This document shows, piece after piece, positions 1-8,714 of a DNA stretch of 64,000 bases. The stretch lies in the NCBI RefSeq assembly GCF_039832105.1, contig NZ_JBDOHS010000006.1, positions 62,001-126,000 on the forward strand, read 5' to 3'. The stretch comes from Dorea_A sp016295505. Lineage in GTDB: Bacteria; Bacillota; Clostridia; Lachnospirales; Lachnospiraceae. Numbering within the stretch: the stretch's first letter is position 1; each line of letters begins with the position of its first letter. The position numbers were made by a program, and so were the translations under genes. Below the pieces are notes generated by a model. The model worked only from the letters and a program-made list of their open reading frames with translations, was not told where the DNA came from and searched no databases.

Positions 1-577
1 GGTTCAGATGATCCGGTGTAAAATTCAGAATTGCGCTTACTCTTGGTCTGAAATCCACGATACTCTCCAGCTGAAAGCTGCTCATCTCAGCAACTGTGAT
101 CGTCTCTTCTGTCATCTCAGACACAACTGTTGTGTATGGTGTTCCGATGTTCCCTACCACAAAAACATTATCCTGATAATTTTTCATGATTTCACCAAGA
201 AGAGAAGTTGTTGTTGTCTTTCCATTGGTCCCGGTAATTGCAAGGACATCACCTTTTCCAAACTGATAAGCAAGTTCCACCTCGCCAATCACCTGTACAC
301 CACGTCTTCTCATCTCGTCAATCACCGGAAGATCAGTCGGAACCCCCGGACTTAAGATGGTAATATCAAGACCGTCCAGAAGTGCTTCCGGAAAAGCACC
401 GATAACAATCTGCGCCTTGCTGTCTTTCCCAATCTGTTCACGGATCTTATCTTCTGTCAGCTTTTCGTTTCCATCATAAAGCACAACATCTGCTCCATGC
501 TGCTCCAGGATCTTTCCTGCTCCGATTCCGCTGATTCCAAGACCAAATACAAGTACTTTCTTCTCTGTTACTTCCAT
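1..577 (-). CDS. murD: MurD, UDP-N-acetylmuramoylalanine--D-glutamate ligase (3' part beyond window)
   Basis: Cytoplasmic ATP-dependent ligase that adds D-Glu to UDP-MurNAc-L-Ala in peptidoglycan precursor synthesis. The window holds the N-terminal ~192 residues. The protein begins MEVTEKKVLVFGLGISG, a Rossmann-like UDP-binding start, and contains the Mur-ligase ATP loop GTNGKTTTT near residue 113. The rest runs off the left edge, so the C-terminal ligase domain cannot be judged. The ATG at 577 is preceded by a GGAGGAG ribosome site that overlaps the mraY stop codon (TAGGAGGAG). The two genes are therefore 9 bases apart and surely cotranscribed and translationally linked. Identification is firm from motif and position after mraY. 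Confidence 0.95.
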   Translation of the reverse strand, partial: MEVTEKKVLVFGLGISGIGAGKILEQHGADVVLYDGNEKLTEDKIREQIGKDSKAQIVIGAFPEALLDGLDITILSPGVPTDLPVIDEMRRRGVQVIGEVELAYQFGKGDVLAITGTNGKTTTTSLLGEIMKNYQDNVFVVGNIGTPYTTVVSEMTEETITVAEMSSFQLESIVDFRPRVSAILNFTPDHLN

Positions 578-586
578 AATCTCCTC

Positions 587-1543
587 CTACATAGCCATCA
601 ATGCGATCAGGCACAGAATTGCTGTAATAATTGAAAACACCGCCACAACTCTTGTTTCAGACCAGCCGCATAATTCAAAATGATGATGAATCGGCGCCAT
701 CTTAAAGAAACGTTTGCCGCCTGTCTTTTTAAAATATGTGACCTGAATCATGACAGATAACACTTCAACCAGATAAATAAGTCCTACGATTACAATAAAG
801 ATCGGCATCTGCAACATATATGCCGCCGATGCAACAAATCCTCCCAGTGCCAAAGATCCGGTATCTCCCATAAATACACTGGCCGGATACACATTAAACA
901 GCAAAAATCCAAGAAGTGCTCCGACAACAGCACAGGTAATTGGTGTGATTCCGCTGTTCGTTCCGATCGCGACTACGGTAAAGAATGTTGCCACCAGCAC
1001 CGTAACACTGGATGCAAGACCATCCAGTCCATCCGTAAAATTCACACCATTTACTGTTCCGATCACTACAATGAACATCAATGGAATTGCAAGCCATCCG
1101 ATATCAAGATATTTTCCTCCCGTAAATGGGATCAGCATTGCAAGGGAAACGGTTGAATAGCGTACCATATAAAATGCAAATATCGCTGTAACTACAATCT
1201 GAAGTGCCATCTTCTGCTTTGGATACAATCCATCTGAGCGCTTCATCACGACTTTCAGATAATCATCCAGAAATCCGATCAGCCCGAATCCCAGTGTCAT
1301 AAACAGAATCGGAATGATCTGGGGATAACTTCTTATATAAACCACAGATGTGATCACTACTGCAAGAAGAATGATCACTCCCCCCATTGTTGGGGTTCCT
1401 GCTTTTTTCAAATGAGACTGTACTCCCTCAACTCTCTCCGTCTGTCCCATCTTCAGTTTTCTGAGTACCGGAATGATCAACGGTCCCATTGCCGCACTCA
1501 GCACAAATGCGATCAGTACCGGAATAAATATTGTATAATCCAT
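587..1543 (-). CDS. mraY: MraY, phospho-N-acetylmuramoyl-pentapeptide transferase
   Basis: Integral membrane enzyme that transfers phospho-MurNAc-pentapeptide to undecaprenyl phosphate, making lipid I. The 318-residue protein has about ten hydrophobic segments. It carries the family signatures: LDDYLK (aspartate pair), NFTDGLDGLA, MGDTGSLALGG, and the histidine-rich APIHHHFEL loop near the C-terminus. Length is typical of the family. The ATG follows a GAGGTGGGTT ribosome site. It lies between the second class B PBP and murD, which is the normal dcw order. Confidence 0.97.
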   Translation of the reverse strand: MDYTIFIPVLIAFVLSAAMGPLIIPVLRKLKMGQTERVEGVQSHLKKAGTPTMGGVIILLAVVITSVVYIRSYPQIIPILFMTLGFGLIGFLDDYLKVVMKRSDGLYPKQKMALQIVVTAIFAFYMVRYSTVSLAMLIPFTGGKYLDIGWLAIPLMFIVVIGTVNGVNFTDGLDGLASSVTVLVATFFTVVAIGTNSGITPITCAVVGALLGFLLFNVYPASVFMGDTGSLALGGFVASAAYMLQMPIFIVIVGLIYLVEVLSVMIQVTYFKKTGGKRFFKMAPIHHHFELCGWSETRVVAVFSIITAILCLIALMAM

Positions 1544-1608
1544 AACCCACCTCTTCGCTTCTTTTGTTAATCAGTTATTTCCTAACTTTACCTAGTATAC
1601 TGCATTTC

Positions 1609-3330
1609 TTATTCTTTTTCAATGCCAAGATACGGTAATATATTTTCAAAAATATTACCGATCACAGGCGCCGCGATCGTTCCTCCGTAATATACTCCCT
1701 GCGGATTATAGATCACACACATGCCCAGAATCTGAGGATCATCTGCCGGAGCAAAGCCAATAAAAGATGAAATATACTTATTTGCACTTCTCGGAAGTGT
1801 CTGTGAAGTCGCCGTCTTTCCTCCGATCCGGTATCCTTCCACATACGCATTCTTTCCGGACCCTTCCGCAACAACACTTTCCAGCAGCATTCTCATGGTT
1901 GCAGATGTTTCCTCAGACACTATATTGTTTTTTTCTTCATATTCAAATGTCTTTATTTCTTCCCCGTCTTTTTCTAATACCCGAACCCCCAGATGAGGAG
2001 TCACACGCCGGCCTCCATTGATCAGGGAACTTACCGTTGTTGCCAGCTGGATCGGCGTAATCTGAAAAGACTGTCCAAAACTCATGGTAGCAAGTTCCAC
2101 AAGTCCGATATTCTCTTTTTTGTGCATAATAGTTCCGGCTTCACCCGGAAGATCTACTCCTGTCAGACTCATCAGTCCAAACTGCTGAAAATATTTATAG
2201 AAGTTATCTGCGCCGAGTCTGAGTCCGACATCTATAAATACCGGATTACAGGAATTCTGCATCCCCTGAACGAATGTCTCCGCGCCATGTCCTCCAACCT
2301 TGTGACATCGAATCTTACGATCCTCCACCACCCGGTATCCCGGGCAGGAAAATGTATCATCCAGCTTTACAGCACCTTCTTCCAGTCCGACAGAAGCAGT
2401 AATGATCTTAAATGTAGATCCCGGCTCGTAAGTATCATTAATACATCCATTTCTCCACATCTGATTCAATGCTTCCTGTTTTTCTTCTTCAGACATGTTC
2501 TGCTCCTCCTGTGTACTCAGTTCAAACGGCGTATTCAGGTTAAACTCAGGAACATTCACCATCGCCAGAATCTCCCCATTCTGCGGATTCATCAGTATGA
2601 TGGCAACTTTATCCGCCTGCTTTTCTTCCATCACTTTTTCTGCCATCTGCTGAGCATACATCTGAATATTTGCATCCATACTGATCTGCAGCGTATTTCC
2701 GGCCACCGGTTCCACCCTGTCTTCTGCTACTCCTTCAAGTTCCACTCCTCTGGCGTCAGTTGTCGTAAGAATCGTTCCATTGATCCCCTTCAGATACTCC
2801 TCATACTTTACCTCCAGCCCGATAATCCCCTGATTATCACCACCAGTGAAGCCTAAAACCCTGGATGCCAGTTCATTATATGGATAATATCTCTTAAAGT
2901 CCTCATCCACTTTGACTCCATCCAGTTCCATGTTACGAATCGCATCTCCTGTTTCCTTATCTACATTTGTCTTGATCCTCTCCATCGAAGATACCTTTTC
3001 CACACGTTTGCGGACCGTTTCTTCATCCATATCCAATGCAGCTGCCAGCTTTTTGATTACAGTCTCCGGGTCTTTCACCTGGCTGTGAATCACAGAGATC
3101 GTACAGACGGTGCGATTGGTCGCAAGTATCTTTCCGTTGCAATCAATAATCTCCCCTCTCGCGGCCTTGATCTCCCGTTCCCTCTCATGAAGTGCTTCTG
3201 CTTTTTTCTGATAATAATCCGCCTTCCAGATCATAAGATAGGCCAGCCTGCCCATAAGCCCCAGAATCAGAATCATGGCTCCGACAAATACGACCAGTAC
3301 TTTCTTCTTATTATATGTTTTGTTTTTCAC
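1609..3330 (-). CDS. Class B penicillin-binding protein (SpoVD/FtsI type), downstream copy, with KTA motif
   Basis: Peptidoglycan D,D-transpeptidase acting outside the membrane. It has one N-terminal membrane helix (residues ~12-34), a PBP dimerisation domain (~50-200) and a transpeptidase domain (~240-565). The catalytic serine is in STFK (~305) and the second motif is SCN (~360). The third motif reads GGKTATSQ, so the usual KTG is KTA here. Two cysteines (CPGYRVVEDRKIRC) sit between motifs one and two, recalling the redox-active cysteines of Bacillus SpoVD. No PASTA domain is present. I prefer the GTG at 3330, about ten bases after GAGG, over the TTG at 3336; both are in frame. It could be the sporulation (SpoVD) or the division (FtsI) enzyme. 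Confidence 0.9.
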   Translation of the reverse strand: MKNKTYNKKKVLVVFVGAMILILGLMGRLAYLMIWKADYYQKKAEALHEREREIKAARGEIIDCNGKILATNRTVCTISVIHSQVKDPETVIKKLAAALDMDEETVRKRVEKVSSMERIKTNVDKETGDAIRNMELDGVKVDEDFKRYYPYNELASRVLGFTGGDNQGIIGLEVKYEEYLKGINGTILTTTDARGVELEGVAEDRVEPVAGNTLQISMDANIQMYAQQMAEKVMEEKQADKVAIILMNPQNGEILAMVNVPEFNLNTPFELSTQEEQNMSEEEKQEALNQMWRNGCINDTYEPGSTFKIITASVGLEEGAVKLDDTFSCPGYRVVEDRKIRCHKVGGHGAETFVQGMQNSCNPVFIDVGLRLGADNFYKYFQQFGLMSLTGVDLPGEAGTIMHKKENIGLVELATMSFGQSFQITPIQLATTVSSLINGGRRVTPHLGVRVLEKDGEEIKTFEYEEKNNIVSEETSATMRMLLESVVAEGSGKNAYVEGYRIGGKTATSQTLPRSANKYISSFIGFAPADDPQILGMCVIYNPQGVYYGGTIAAPVIGNIFENILPYLGIEKE

Positions 3331-3338
3331 AAACAAAA

Positions 3339-3386
3339 AACCTCACAAAAGCTGTTTTTATAACTTATTACTGCTTTTGCAAGGTT
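3339..3386 (-). terminator. Terminator-like hairpin between the two PBP genes (possible attenuator)
   Basis: The arms 3339-3352 and 3373-3386 pair over 5 bp plus 7 bp around a 2-base internal mismatch. On the minus strand they are followed by a T-run (3331-3338). The run and the second arm overlap the ribosome site of the downstream PBP gene. The structure would reduce or condition expression of that PBP, mraY and murD. Confidence 0.5.
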
Positions 3387-3404
3387 ATTCTGATTAATAT
3401 TGAC

Positions 3405-5264
3405 TTATTCCTGAACCTGATCCGTCTCATCCGTTGTCATTTTTTCAACCCCAAGATAAGGGAATATCTCTGACATGATCCCAGATGCCATTTCTGTCGC
3501 ATAGGAACTGGATGCCTGCTCTGCAACATTCGGTTCATCGATTACTACATATACAACCACCTGTGGATTTTCCTGCGGAGCATATCCGATAAAGGATACC
3601 AGATACTTTCCATTTCCTCGCGGAAGTTTTTCCGCCGTACCTGTTTTTCCTCCAATGTCATATCCTTCCACTCCCGCAGAAGACCCGGTACCTTCCTCTA
3701 CAACCCCACGCATATAATCTTTGATAATCTCACTGGTTTCTTCCGAAATAGTTTTCTTTAATAAGACAGGATCTTTATTCTCTGTTACATTTCCATTTTC
3801 ATCCTGTATCTGTTTGACCACATGCGGTTTATAATAATTTCCTCCATTGATCAAAGAACAAAATGATGCTGCAAGCTGCGTCATTGTCACATTAAAATTC
3901 TGTCCGAATGCATTCGTGGCAAGACTGGCCGCATCCATGTTTTCCGGTGTATACAAAAGACCTTCTGTAGTTCCTTCTCCCGGAAGATCAATTCCCGTAT
4001 ACTCTCCAAATCCAAACAGCTTCTGATATCGGCAGAATTCTTCTGCCCCGAGGCTGGCTCCAATCTGCATCAATGCTACGTTACATGAATTTTCCAGAGA
4101 TTGTTTCAACGTCTCCGGTCCATGACCCGACCGGTTGCTGCAATGAATGTCATGATCTCCCACATGCATAACACCGCCGCACACATAACCTTCATCCCCG
4201 GTAAGCACTCCGGTCTCCAGACCTGCTGCAATTGTAAAAGGCTTAAACGTTGATCCCGGTTCGTAGGTATTGCTGACACAGAAATTATTCCACAGTTCAT
4301 TCAGTGCATTTACTTTTTCTTCGTCTGTCATCTGCTCCAGCTCTTCTTCCGAATAGTAGGCAGACAGATCTCTTGGGCTGTTCAGATCATAATTCGGATA
4401 TGATGCTTCCGCCAGTATCTCTCCATTTTGAGGATTCATAACAATAACTGCCGTATTTTTACTTCCCTCACCTTTTGACGCCTCATTCTTGTGTGCCTCA
4501 TTAAATGCCAGGATATACTTTTCAACAATGCTCTGCACCTGAAGATCAATCGTTGACACAACAGTACTTCCGTTATCCGGTTCTTTCACTGTACGTTCAA
4601 ATGTAGAACTTTCATCCAGATAACCGTATTCTCTTCCGTCTGTTCCATTCAGAATGGAATTATAAGAAGCCTCTATTCCGTTGCTTCCCACATTACCATC
4701 TACTGTAAATCCGATCACATCACTTGCAAGCGTATTATACGGATATTTTCTCACATAATCTTCTTCCAGCCATATTCCTTTTACGTCCGGATAATTCTTT
4801 TCATCCGCATCTATCTTTTCAAACTTCTGCGCGGTATCATAATCAACTCCCTTTTTCAGGACACTATATCTGCTTGACGGCTTATCCTCCATAAGCTTAC
4901 GGACATCTTCTTCATCGATTTCAAAACAATCCGTCAGCACCTGAATCGTTGGTTCGATATAATCCTCATCGCTCAGCATCACTTTTACATCCAGGACAAC
5001 GTTGTAGACTCTTTCGCTGGTTGCAATCTTAGTCCCGTTGCGATCAACAATATCTCCTCGTTTATACGGAATGGTCCGATTATTATACTGTTGTTGATCC
5101 AATACCACCTTCGTATATTTTTCTCCACTCGATGCGTTGATATATGTAATTCTTCCCACCAGAAAAACAAAAGCCAGTACTATTCCCATAAAGAGCAATA
5201 CCAGCTTTTTCTGCATGAATTTTGATATCTTTTTCTTAAACGGATTCTTTTTCTGTCTTGCCAT
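3405..5264 (-). CDS. Class B penicillin-binding protein (SpoVD/FtsI type), upstream copy
   Basis: Peptidoglycan D,D-transpeptidase with a basic cytoplasmic N-terminus, one membrane helix (~residues 18-40), a dimerisation domain and a C-terminal transpeptidase domain. The three penicillin-binding motifs are complete: STFK within YEPGSTFKPFT, SCN within LENSCNVAL, and KTG within GGKTGTAEK. Like its neighbour it has a cysteine pair between the first two motifs. The 619-residue length fits SpoVD/FtsI proteins without PASTA repeats. It starts nine bases downstream of the ftsL-like gene with ribosome site TAGGAGAAATT. With two class B PBPs in tandem, one probably serves division (FtsI) and one sporulation (SpoVD). 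Sequence alone does not tell which is which. Confidence 0.93.
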   Translation of the reverse strand: MARQKKNPFKKKISKFMQKKLVLLFMGIVLAFVFLVGRITYINASSGEKYTKVVLDQQQYNNRTIPYKRGDIVDRNGTKIATSERVYNVVLDVKVMLSDEDYIEPTIQVLTDCFEIDEEDVRKLMEDKPSSRYSVLKKGVDYDTAQKFEKIDADEKNYPDVKGIWLEEDYVRKYPYNTLASDVIGFTVDGNVGSNGIEASYNSILNGTDGREYGYLDESSTFERTVKEPDNGSTVVSTIDLQVQSIVEKYILAFNEAHKNEASKGEGSKNTAVIVMNPQNGEILAEASYPNYDLNSPRDLSAYYSEEELEQMTDEEKVNALNELWNNFCVSNTYEPGSTFKPFTIAAGLETGVLTGDEGYVCGGVMHVGDHDIHCSNRSGHGPETLKQSLENSCNVALMQIGASLGAEEFCRYQKLFGFGEYTGIDLPGEGTTEGLLYTPENMDAASLATNAFGQNFNVTMTQLAASFCSLINGGNYYKPHVVKQIQDENGNVTENKDPVLLKKTISEETSEIIKDYMRGVVEEGTGSSAGVEGYDIGGKTGTAEKLPRGNGKYLVSFIGYAPQENPQVVVYVVIDEPNVAEQASSSYATEMASGIMSEIFPYLGVEKMTTDETDQVQE

Positions 5265-5272
5265 AATTTCTC

Positions 5273-5824
5273 CTACTTTTTATTCTTGTCTGACTGAGCA
5301 AGCACACCGTCTTCCGGAATATCCTCATACTGTTTTACATAATCAGTCGCAGGATCTTCATATTCTATGATCTGCTCAGGAGAAGCATATACCATACCAA
5401 GTTCTCCCTCTGCTTTTTCTCTTACCTCTTCCAGATTCACTGAATCCATTACCGCATTGTACCTGGTCGTATTCTCTTCCTTCAGATTGGCCAGTTCTTC
5501 CTGCATTGCCGTAATATGCTTCGACCGGCTGGTGATGCTGGACTGAAGTTTTACATAATTTACACATACGATCAGCGCGAGCACAGCCGCAACTGCAAGA
5601 AACACTACATATGTGCGATTCATGATAAGAGCCTGTTTTCGATTTCTGCGTACCTGATTGCTTACTTGCTTCTTAGGTTTTGCGGGTGACTCATGACGAC
5701 GCGGTGCATACTCCGGCTGTGTTGCAACATTTCCATACTGATATGCCTGTCTTCCTGTATAAGTTTCAGCACTTCTGCTTCTATACTGCTGTCTGCTGCG
5801 TGAATAATTCTGTCTTGCTGCCAT
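5273..5824 (-). CDS. ftsL: FtsL-like cell division protein
   Basis: Bitopic divisome protein expected to pair with DivIC/FtsB and the septal PBP. It has a long basic, Arg/Tyr/Ser/Gln-rich cytoplasmic region (~70 residues). One membrane helix follows (TYVVFLAVAAVLALIVCVNY). Next comes a coiled-coil segment rich in Glu/Leu/Lys (SKHITAMQEELANLKEENTTR). It ends in an acidic tail. Sequence similarity in FtsL is always weak, so the call rests on topology, the coiled coil and position between rsmH and the PBP genes. The ATG at 5824 follows GGGGTGG, and the in-frame GTG at 5833 lies within that ribosome site. Confidence 0.8.
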   Translation of the reverse strand: MAARQNYSRSRQQYRSRSAETYTGRQAYQYGNVATQPEYAPRRHESPAKPKKQVSNQVRRNRKQALIMNRTYVVFLAVAAVLALIVCVNYVKLQSSITSRSKHITAMQEELANLKEENTTRYNAVMDSVNLEEVREKAEGELGMVYASPEQIIEYEDPATDYVKQYEDIPEDGVLAQSDKNKK

Positions 5825-5860
5825 ATACGCCACCCCTTTCTATCATTTTTTCAACCCATT

Positions 5861-6796
5861 CTAACAGCGCTCAAATATACGTAATTTGGCACTTTTTGAA
5901 CGACTGTTATTTTCCATTTCTTCTGCACCTGGCAGAATAGGCTTTCTGGTAACAATACTCCCCTTGGACACTTTCCCACATACACATACAGGAAAGTCCG
6001 GCGGACAGGTACATGGATTCTCATTTTTCTTAAATGCACTCTTTACGATCCTGTCCTCCAGCGAATGAAATGTGATAATACACAACCTTCCACCCGGATT
6101 CAATATGTCTATCATATCATCCAATGAATCCCGCAGAACATCCAACTCCCTGTTCAGTTCAATACGGATAGCCTGGAATGTCCGTTTTGCCGGATGCCCA
6201 GACTTTTTCTGATACTTCATTGGTATTGAGGCCCTGATAATCTCTGTCAGCTGGCCTGTAGTCTCGATTGGTCTCTTACCGCGTTCTGCCACGATATGTT
6301 TTGCAATATTCTTGGCAAACTTGTCCTCGCCATAGTCTCTGATCACGCGGTAGAGATCCATCTCTGAGTAGTCATTGACGATGTCCCTGGCTGTCATTTT
6401 CTGACGTGTATCCATCCGCATATCCAGAGGTGCATCTTCGCGATAGGAAAATCCACGTTCTGCCGTATCTAACTGATAAGATGATACGCCCAGATCAAGG
6501 ATGATTCCGTCGACCTTGTCAATTCCTAATTCCCGGAGCCTTGACTTCATATCACAATAGTTGCTCCTGACTATTGTAACCTTCTCCCCGAAGTCTTTTA
6601 AGCGGGCGCCTGCCGCCTCGATCGCAGCCGCGTCCTGGTCTATTCCTACAATACTCCCCTTTTCACCGAGGCGTCTGCATACTTCATAAGCATGTCCGCC
6701 TCCACCAAGCGTGCCATCTACATAGATGCCATCCGGCCTGATGTTTAATCCATCAATTGTTTCATTCAGTAATACTGATTTGTGTTCGAATCCCAT
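5861..6796 (-). CDS. rsmH: RsmH (MraW), 16S rRNA N4-methyltransferase for C1402
   Basis: SAM-dependent enzyme that methylates N4 of 16S rRNA cytidine 1402. The 311-residue protein opens with EHKSVLLNETI and has the SAM-binding motif YVDGTLGGGGHA. It contains DGIILDLGVSSYQLD and ERGFSYREDAPLDMRMD and ends with the C-terminal ITFHSLEDRIVK signature. All are diagnostic of MraW. The ATG follows GGGAGAAGAT. It lies 11 bases after mraZ and ~37 bases before the ftsL-like gene, so it is the second gene of the dcw operon. Confidence 0.98.
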   Translation of the reverse strand: MGFEHKSVLLNETIDGLNIRPDGIYVDGTLGGGGHAYEVCRRLGEKGSIVGIDQDAAAIEAAGARLKDFGEKVTIVRSNYCDMKSRLRELGIDKVDGIILDLGVSSYQLDTAERGFSYREDAPLDMRMDTRQKMTARDIVNDYSEMDLYRVIRDYGEDKFAKNIAKHIVAERGKRPIETTGQLTEIIRASIPMKYQKKSGHPAKRTFQAIRIELNRELDVLRDSLDDMIDILNPGGRLCIITFHSLEDRIVKSAFKKNENPCTCPPDFPVCVCGKVSKGSIVTRKPILPGAEEMENNSRSKSAKLRIFERC

Positions 6797-6807
6797 ATCT
6801 TCTCCCT

Positions 6808-7248
6808 CTAGATACTGAATCCACTCGCTTCCATATCAGATGCAATATCTTCAATGTTAAGTTCCACTTCAGCATTCTTTTCTTCCCATCTTGCCTTGTC
6901 CCAGATCTCGGCACGCTTCCCCATACCGATAAATACGACTTCTTTATCCAGGTGTGCAAATTCTCTCAAAACAGAAGGAATTAACGTTCTTCCCTGCTTG
7001 TCAAGGTCGCCGTCTGTAGCACTTCCCTGAAAAAAATATGCAAGAGCACGGGCTTTTTTATCCGTGGTGGTTGGTAAGGCGTTCAGTTTTGCTTCGAAGG
7101 TGTTCCATTCGTTTTCCGGGTATACATAAAGGCAATTCTCCATTCCTTTTGTTATGACGAAATTCTCCCCTAGATCGTCACGAAACTTTGCAGGAATGAT
7201 AAGTCTTCCCTTTGCGTCAATATTATGACTGTACTCTCCTTTCAACAT
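6808..7248 (-). CDS. mraZ: MraZ, transcriptional repressor of the dcw operon
   Basis: DNA-binding protein with two SpoVT/AbrB-like MraZ domains that oligomerises into a ring and represses its own operon. The 146-residue protein begins MLKGEYSHNIDAKGRLIIP and has the second-domain element DKQGRTLIPSVLREFA near residue 85, both typical. The chosen ATG at 7248 matches the family N-terminus and follows GAGGGTGAGTTC. An in-frame GTG nine bases upstream overlaps that site and is less likely. It is the first gene of the cluster, directly behind a five-copy operator. Confidence 0.97.
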   Translation of the reverse strand: MLKGEYSHNIDAKGRLIIPAKFRDDLGENFVITKGMENCLYVYPENEWNTFEAKLNALPTTTDKKARALAYFFQGSATDGDLDKQGRTLIPSVLREFAHLDKEVVFIGMGKRAEIWDKARWEEKNAEVELNIEDIASDMEASGFSI

Positions 7249-7274
7249 TGAACTCACCCTCTTTCAGTGGCCTT

Positions 7275-7321
7275 CCACTTTCTTGCCACTTTGCTCCACT
7301 TCTCACCACTTTCTACCACTT
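7275..7321 (-). promoter_or_regulatory. MraZ operator: five AAGTGG repeats
   Basis: On the minus strand AAGTGG occurs five times. The plus-strand CCACTT copies begin at 7275, 7286, 7296, 7306 and 7316, so spacing is one helical turn (11, 10, 10, 10). TGG-containing direct repeats at ~10-bp steps are the known MraZ target. They lie between the -10 element and mraZ, a position suited to autorepression. Confidence 0.9.
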
Positions 7322-7327
7322 GAAACC

Positions 7328-7356
7328 ATTGTAAACTACTTTTTTATCGTTTTCAA
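7328..7356 (-). promoter_or_regulatory. Sigma-A-type promoter of the dcw cluster
   Basis: Minus strand -35 TTGAAA (7351-7356), 17-base spacer, -10 TACAAT (7328-7333). It is immediately upstream of the MraZ boxes. Confidence 0.75.
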
Positions 7357-7377
7357 GCCCTTTTTATAAAAATTGGC

Positions 7378-7409
7378 ACAAAAAAAGAACCTCACATTGC
7401 AAGATTCTT
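7378..7409 (-). terminator. Intrinsic terminator after the 85-aa membrane protein
   Basis: The segment 7385-7409 folds into a 10-bp stem (three G-T pairs) on the minus strand and is followed by a run of seven T (7378-7384). It separates the small gene from the dcw promoter. Confidence 0.7.
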
Positions 7410-7433
7410 TTTCATTCTTATTAGACTTTTCTT

Positions 7434-7691
7434 TTATTCTCCATCTGCCACTTCAAGTTCAGAAAGACTCTGACTCAATTCATCAAGTGCGGAATAATCA
7501 ATCGCCACTTCTTCTTTCGGCTTCTTTGCCTGATATGACGAAAATGCAGAATATCCGAATCCTCCCACCAGTGCAACAGCAACCAGGGCGATCACACAAC
7601 GGCTTACCAGCTTCTGAATTCTGGCTTTTTTCATAATTTGCTTACGATTTGCTTTTTCTTTCTTATATCTGTCAACTTTTTCCTGACTCAT
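7434..7691 (-). CDS. Small single-pass membrane protein, function unknown
   Basis: I do not recognise this 85-residue protein. The first ~29 residues are very basic (Lys/Arg/Gln), followed by one membrane helix (CVIALVAVALVGGFGYSAF, ~32-50). A short acidic outer tail (DYSALDELSQSLSELEVADGE) follows, so an N-in/C-out topology is expected. A good ribosome site (GAAGGAGCCGGATATT) precedes the ATG, and a terminator follows, so it looks like a real, separately transcribed gene upstream of the dcw cluster. Confidence 0.7.
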   Translation of the reverse strand: MSQEKVDRYKKEKANRKQIMKKARIQKLVSRCVIALVAVALVGGFGYSAFSSYQAKKPKEEVAIDYSALDELSQSLSELEVADGE

Positions 7692-7747
7692 AATATCCGG
7701 CTCCTTCTGTTCAATAACTAAAAGTTATTTTATCACAACTGCAGAAA

Positions 7748-8587
7748 TTATACAACCACAATTATGCCTCCATCTGCCGCATACATACTGCTGATCCCGG
7801 CCGTATCAAGGATGATCACATCCTTAAACACTGCTTTTGAAACCAGCATCTCTTTGACTGCTTCTGCTCTCTCTCTGCAGTTACAGTGTGATATCGCCAG
7901 AATCTTCTGCTCAGATTCTTTCAGGTTATTCACAATTTCATCTGCCATCTTCACCAGTGCTTTCTTAATGCCACGCGCCTGAGAAATCTGCCGGATCGTT
8001 CCTTCCGGTGTTGCTCCCATGACCGGTTTGATATTCAATGCCGTTGCTACCACTGCTTTCAGCCCCTTTAATCTGCCGTTTTTCTTAAGAATGTCCAGTG
8101 TCTCCAGTACAAAATATGTATTCTTTGAAGCAATGTATGCTTCTACAGTATCGATCACTTCTCGGAAGCTCATTCCGGCCTCTTCACATTCTGCAATCTT
8201 CATTGCAATCAGCGTTTCCCCCACAGATGCCGATCTGGAATTAAATATATAGATATCTTTTTCTCCGTATTCTTCATGATACAGATTCTTTCCCAGCACA
8301 GCACTGTTATAAGAACCACTCAGCTCCGCTGACAATGTCACCGCATACACATGCTCCGCATCACAATGATAGCCTTCCATATATCTCTCCGGCGACGGGC
8401 AGGAAGACTTCGGACATTCCTCACATTCCGCAACTCTTCTCAAAAAGTCAGCCTGATCAAATGTATCATCATCTATAATGTGGTGCCCGCCAACCTCAAT
8501 TGACAGGGACGCCGTTTCAAAACATCCAGACGACTTCATCTTGTCTGTCAGTTCCCCACAACTATCTACAATAATCTTATACTTCAT
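7748..8587 (-). CDS. DegV family fatty-acid-binding protein
   Basis: DegV proteins bind a fatty acid and, as FakB, present it to the FakA kinase for phosphorylation. The 279-residue protein begins MKYKIIVDSCGELTD, the family start. It has the typical two-domain DegV pattern including SAELSGSYNSA, the ligand-loop region, and VLETLDILKKNGRLKGLKA. The ATG at 8587 follows a GGGAGGAAG ribosome site; an upstream in-frame extension lacks one. The partner kinase is not in the window, so substrate is unknown. Confidence 0.9.
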   Translation of the reverse strand: MKYKIIVDSCGELTDKMKSSGCFETASLSIEVGGHHIIDDDTFDQADFLRRVAECEECPKSSCPSPERYMEGYHCDAEHVYAVTLSAELSGSYNSAVLGKNLYHEEYGEKDIYIFNSRSASVGETLIAMKIAECEEAGMSFREVIDTVEAYIASKNTYFVLETLDILKKNGRLKGLKAVVATALNIKPVMGATPEGTIRQISQARGIKKALVKMADEIVNNLKESEQKILAISHCNCRERAEAVKEMLVSKAVFKDVIILDTAGISSMYAADGGIIVVV

Positions 8588-8714
8588 GTTCTTCCTCCCG
8601 ATACATATTATCAACAATTCCATTTGTTGTTTTTGGTATCTATTTTATCTGGTTTTCAAAACCATATCCATATTACCATATTTATCCGAAAAAAGAAAGA
8701 CTTGTATAGAATTC

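Noticed and set aside
1993..2856. 287-codon plus-strand frame
   Set aside because: Antisense shadow of the downstream PBP gene; no ribosome site and no recognisable domain.
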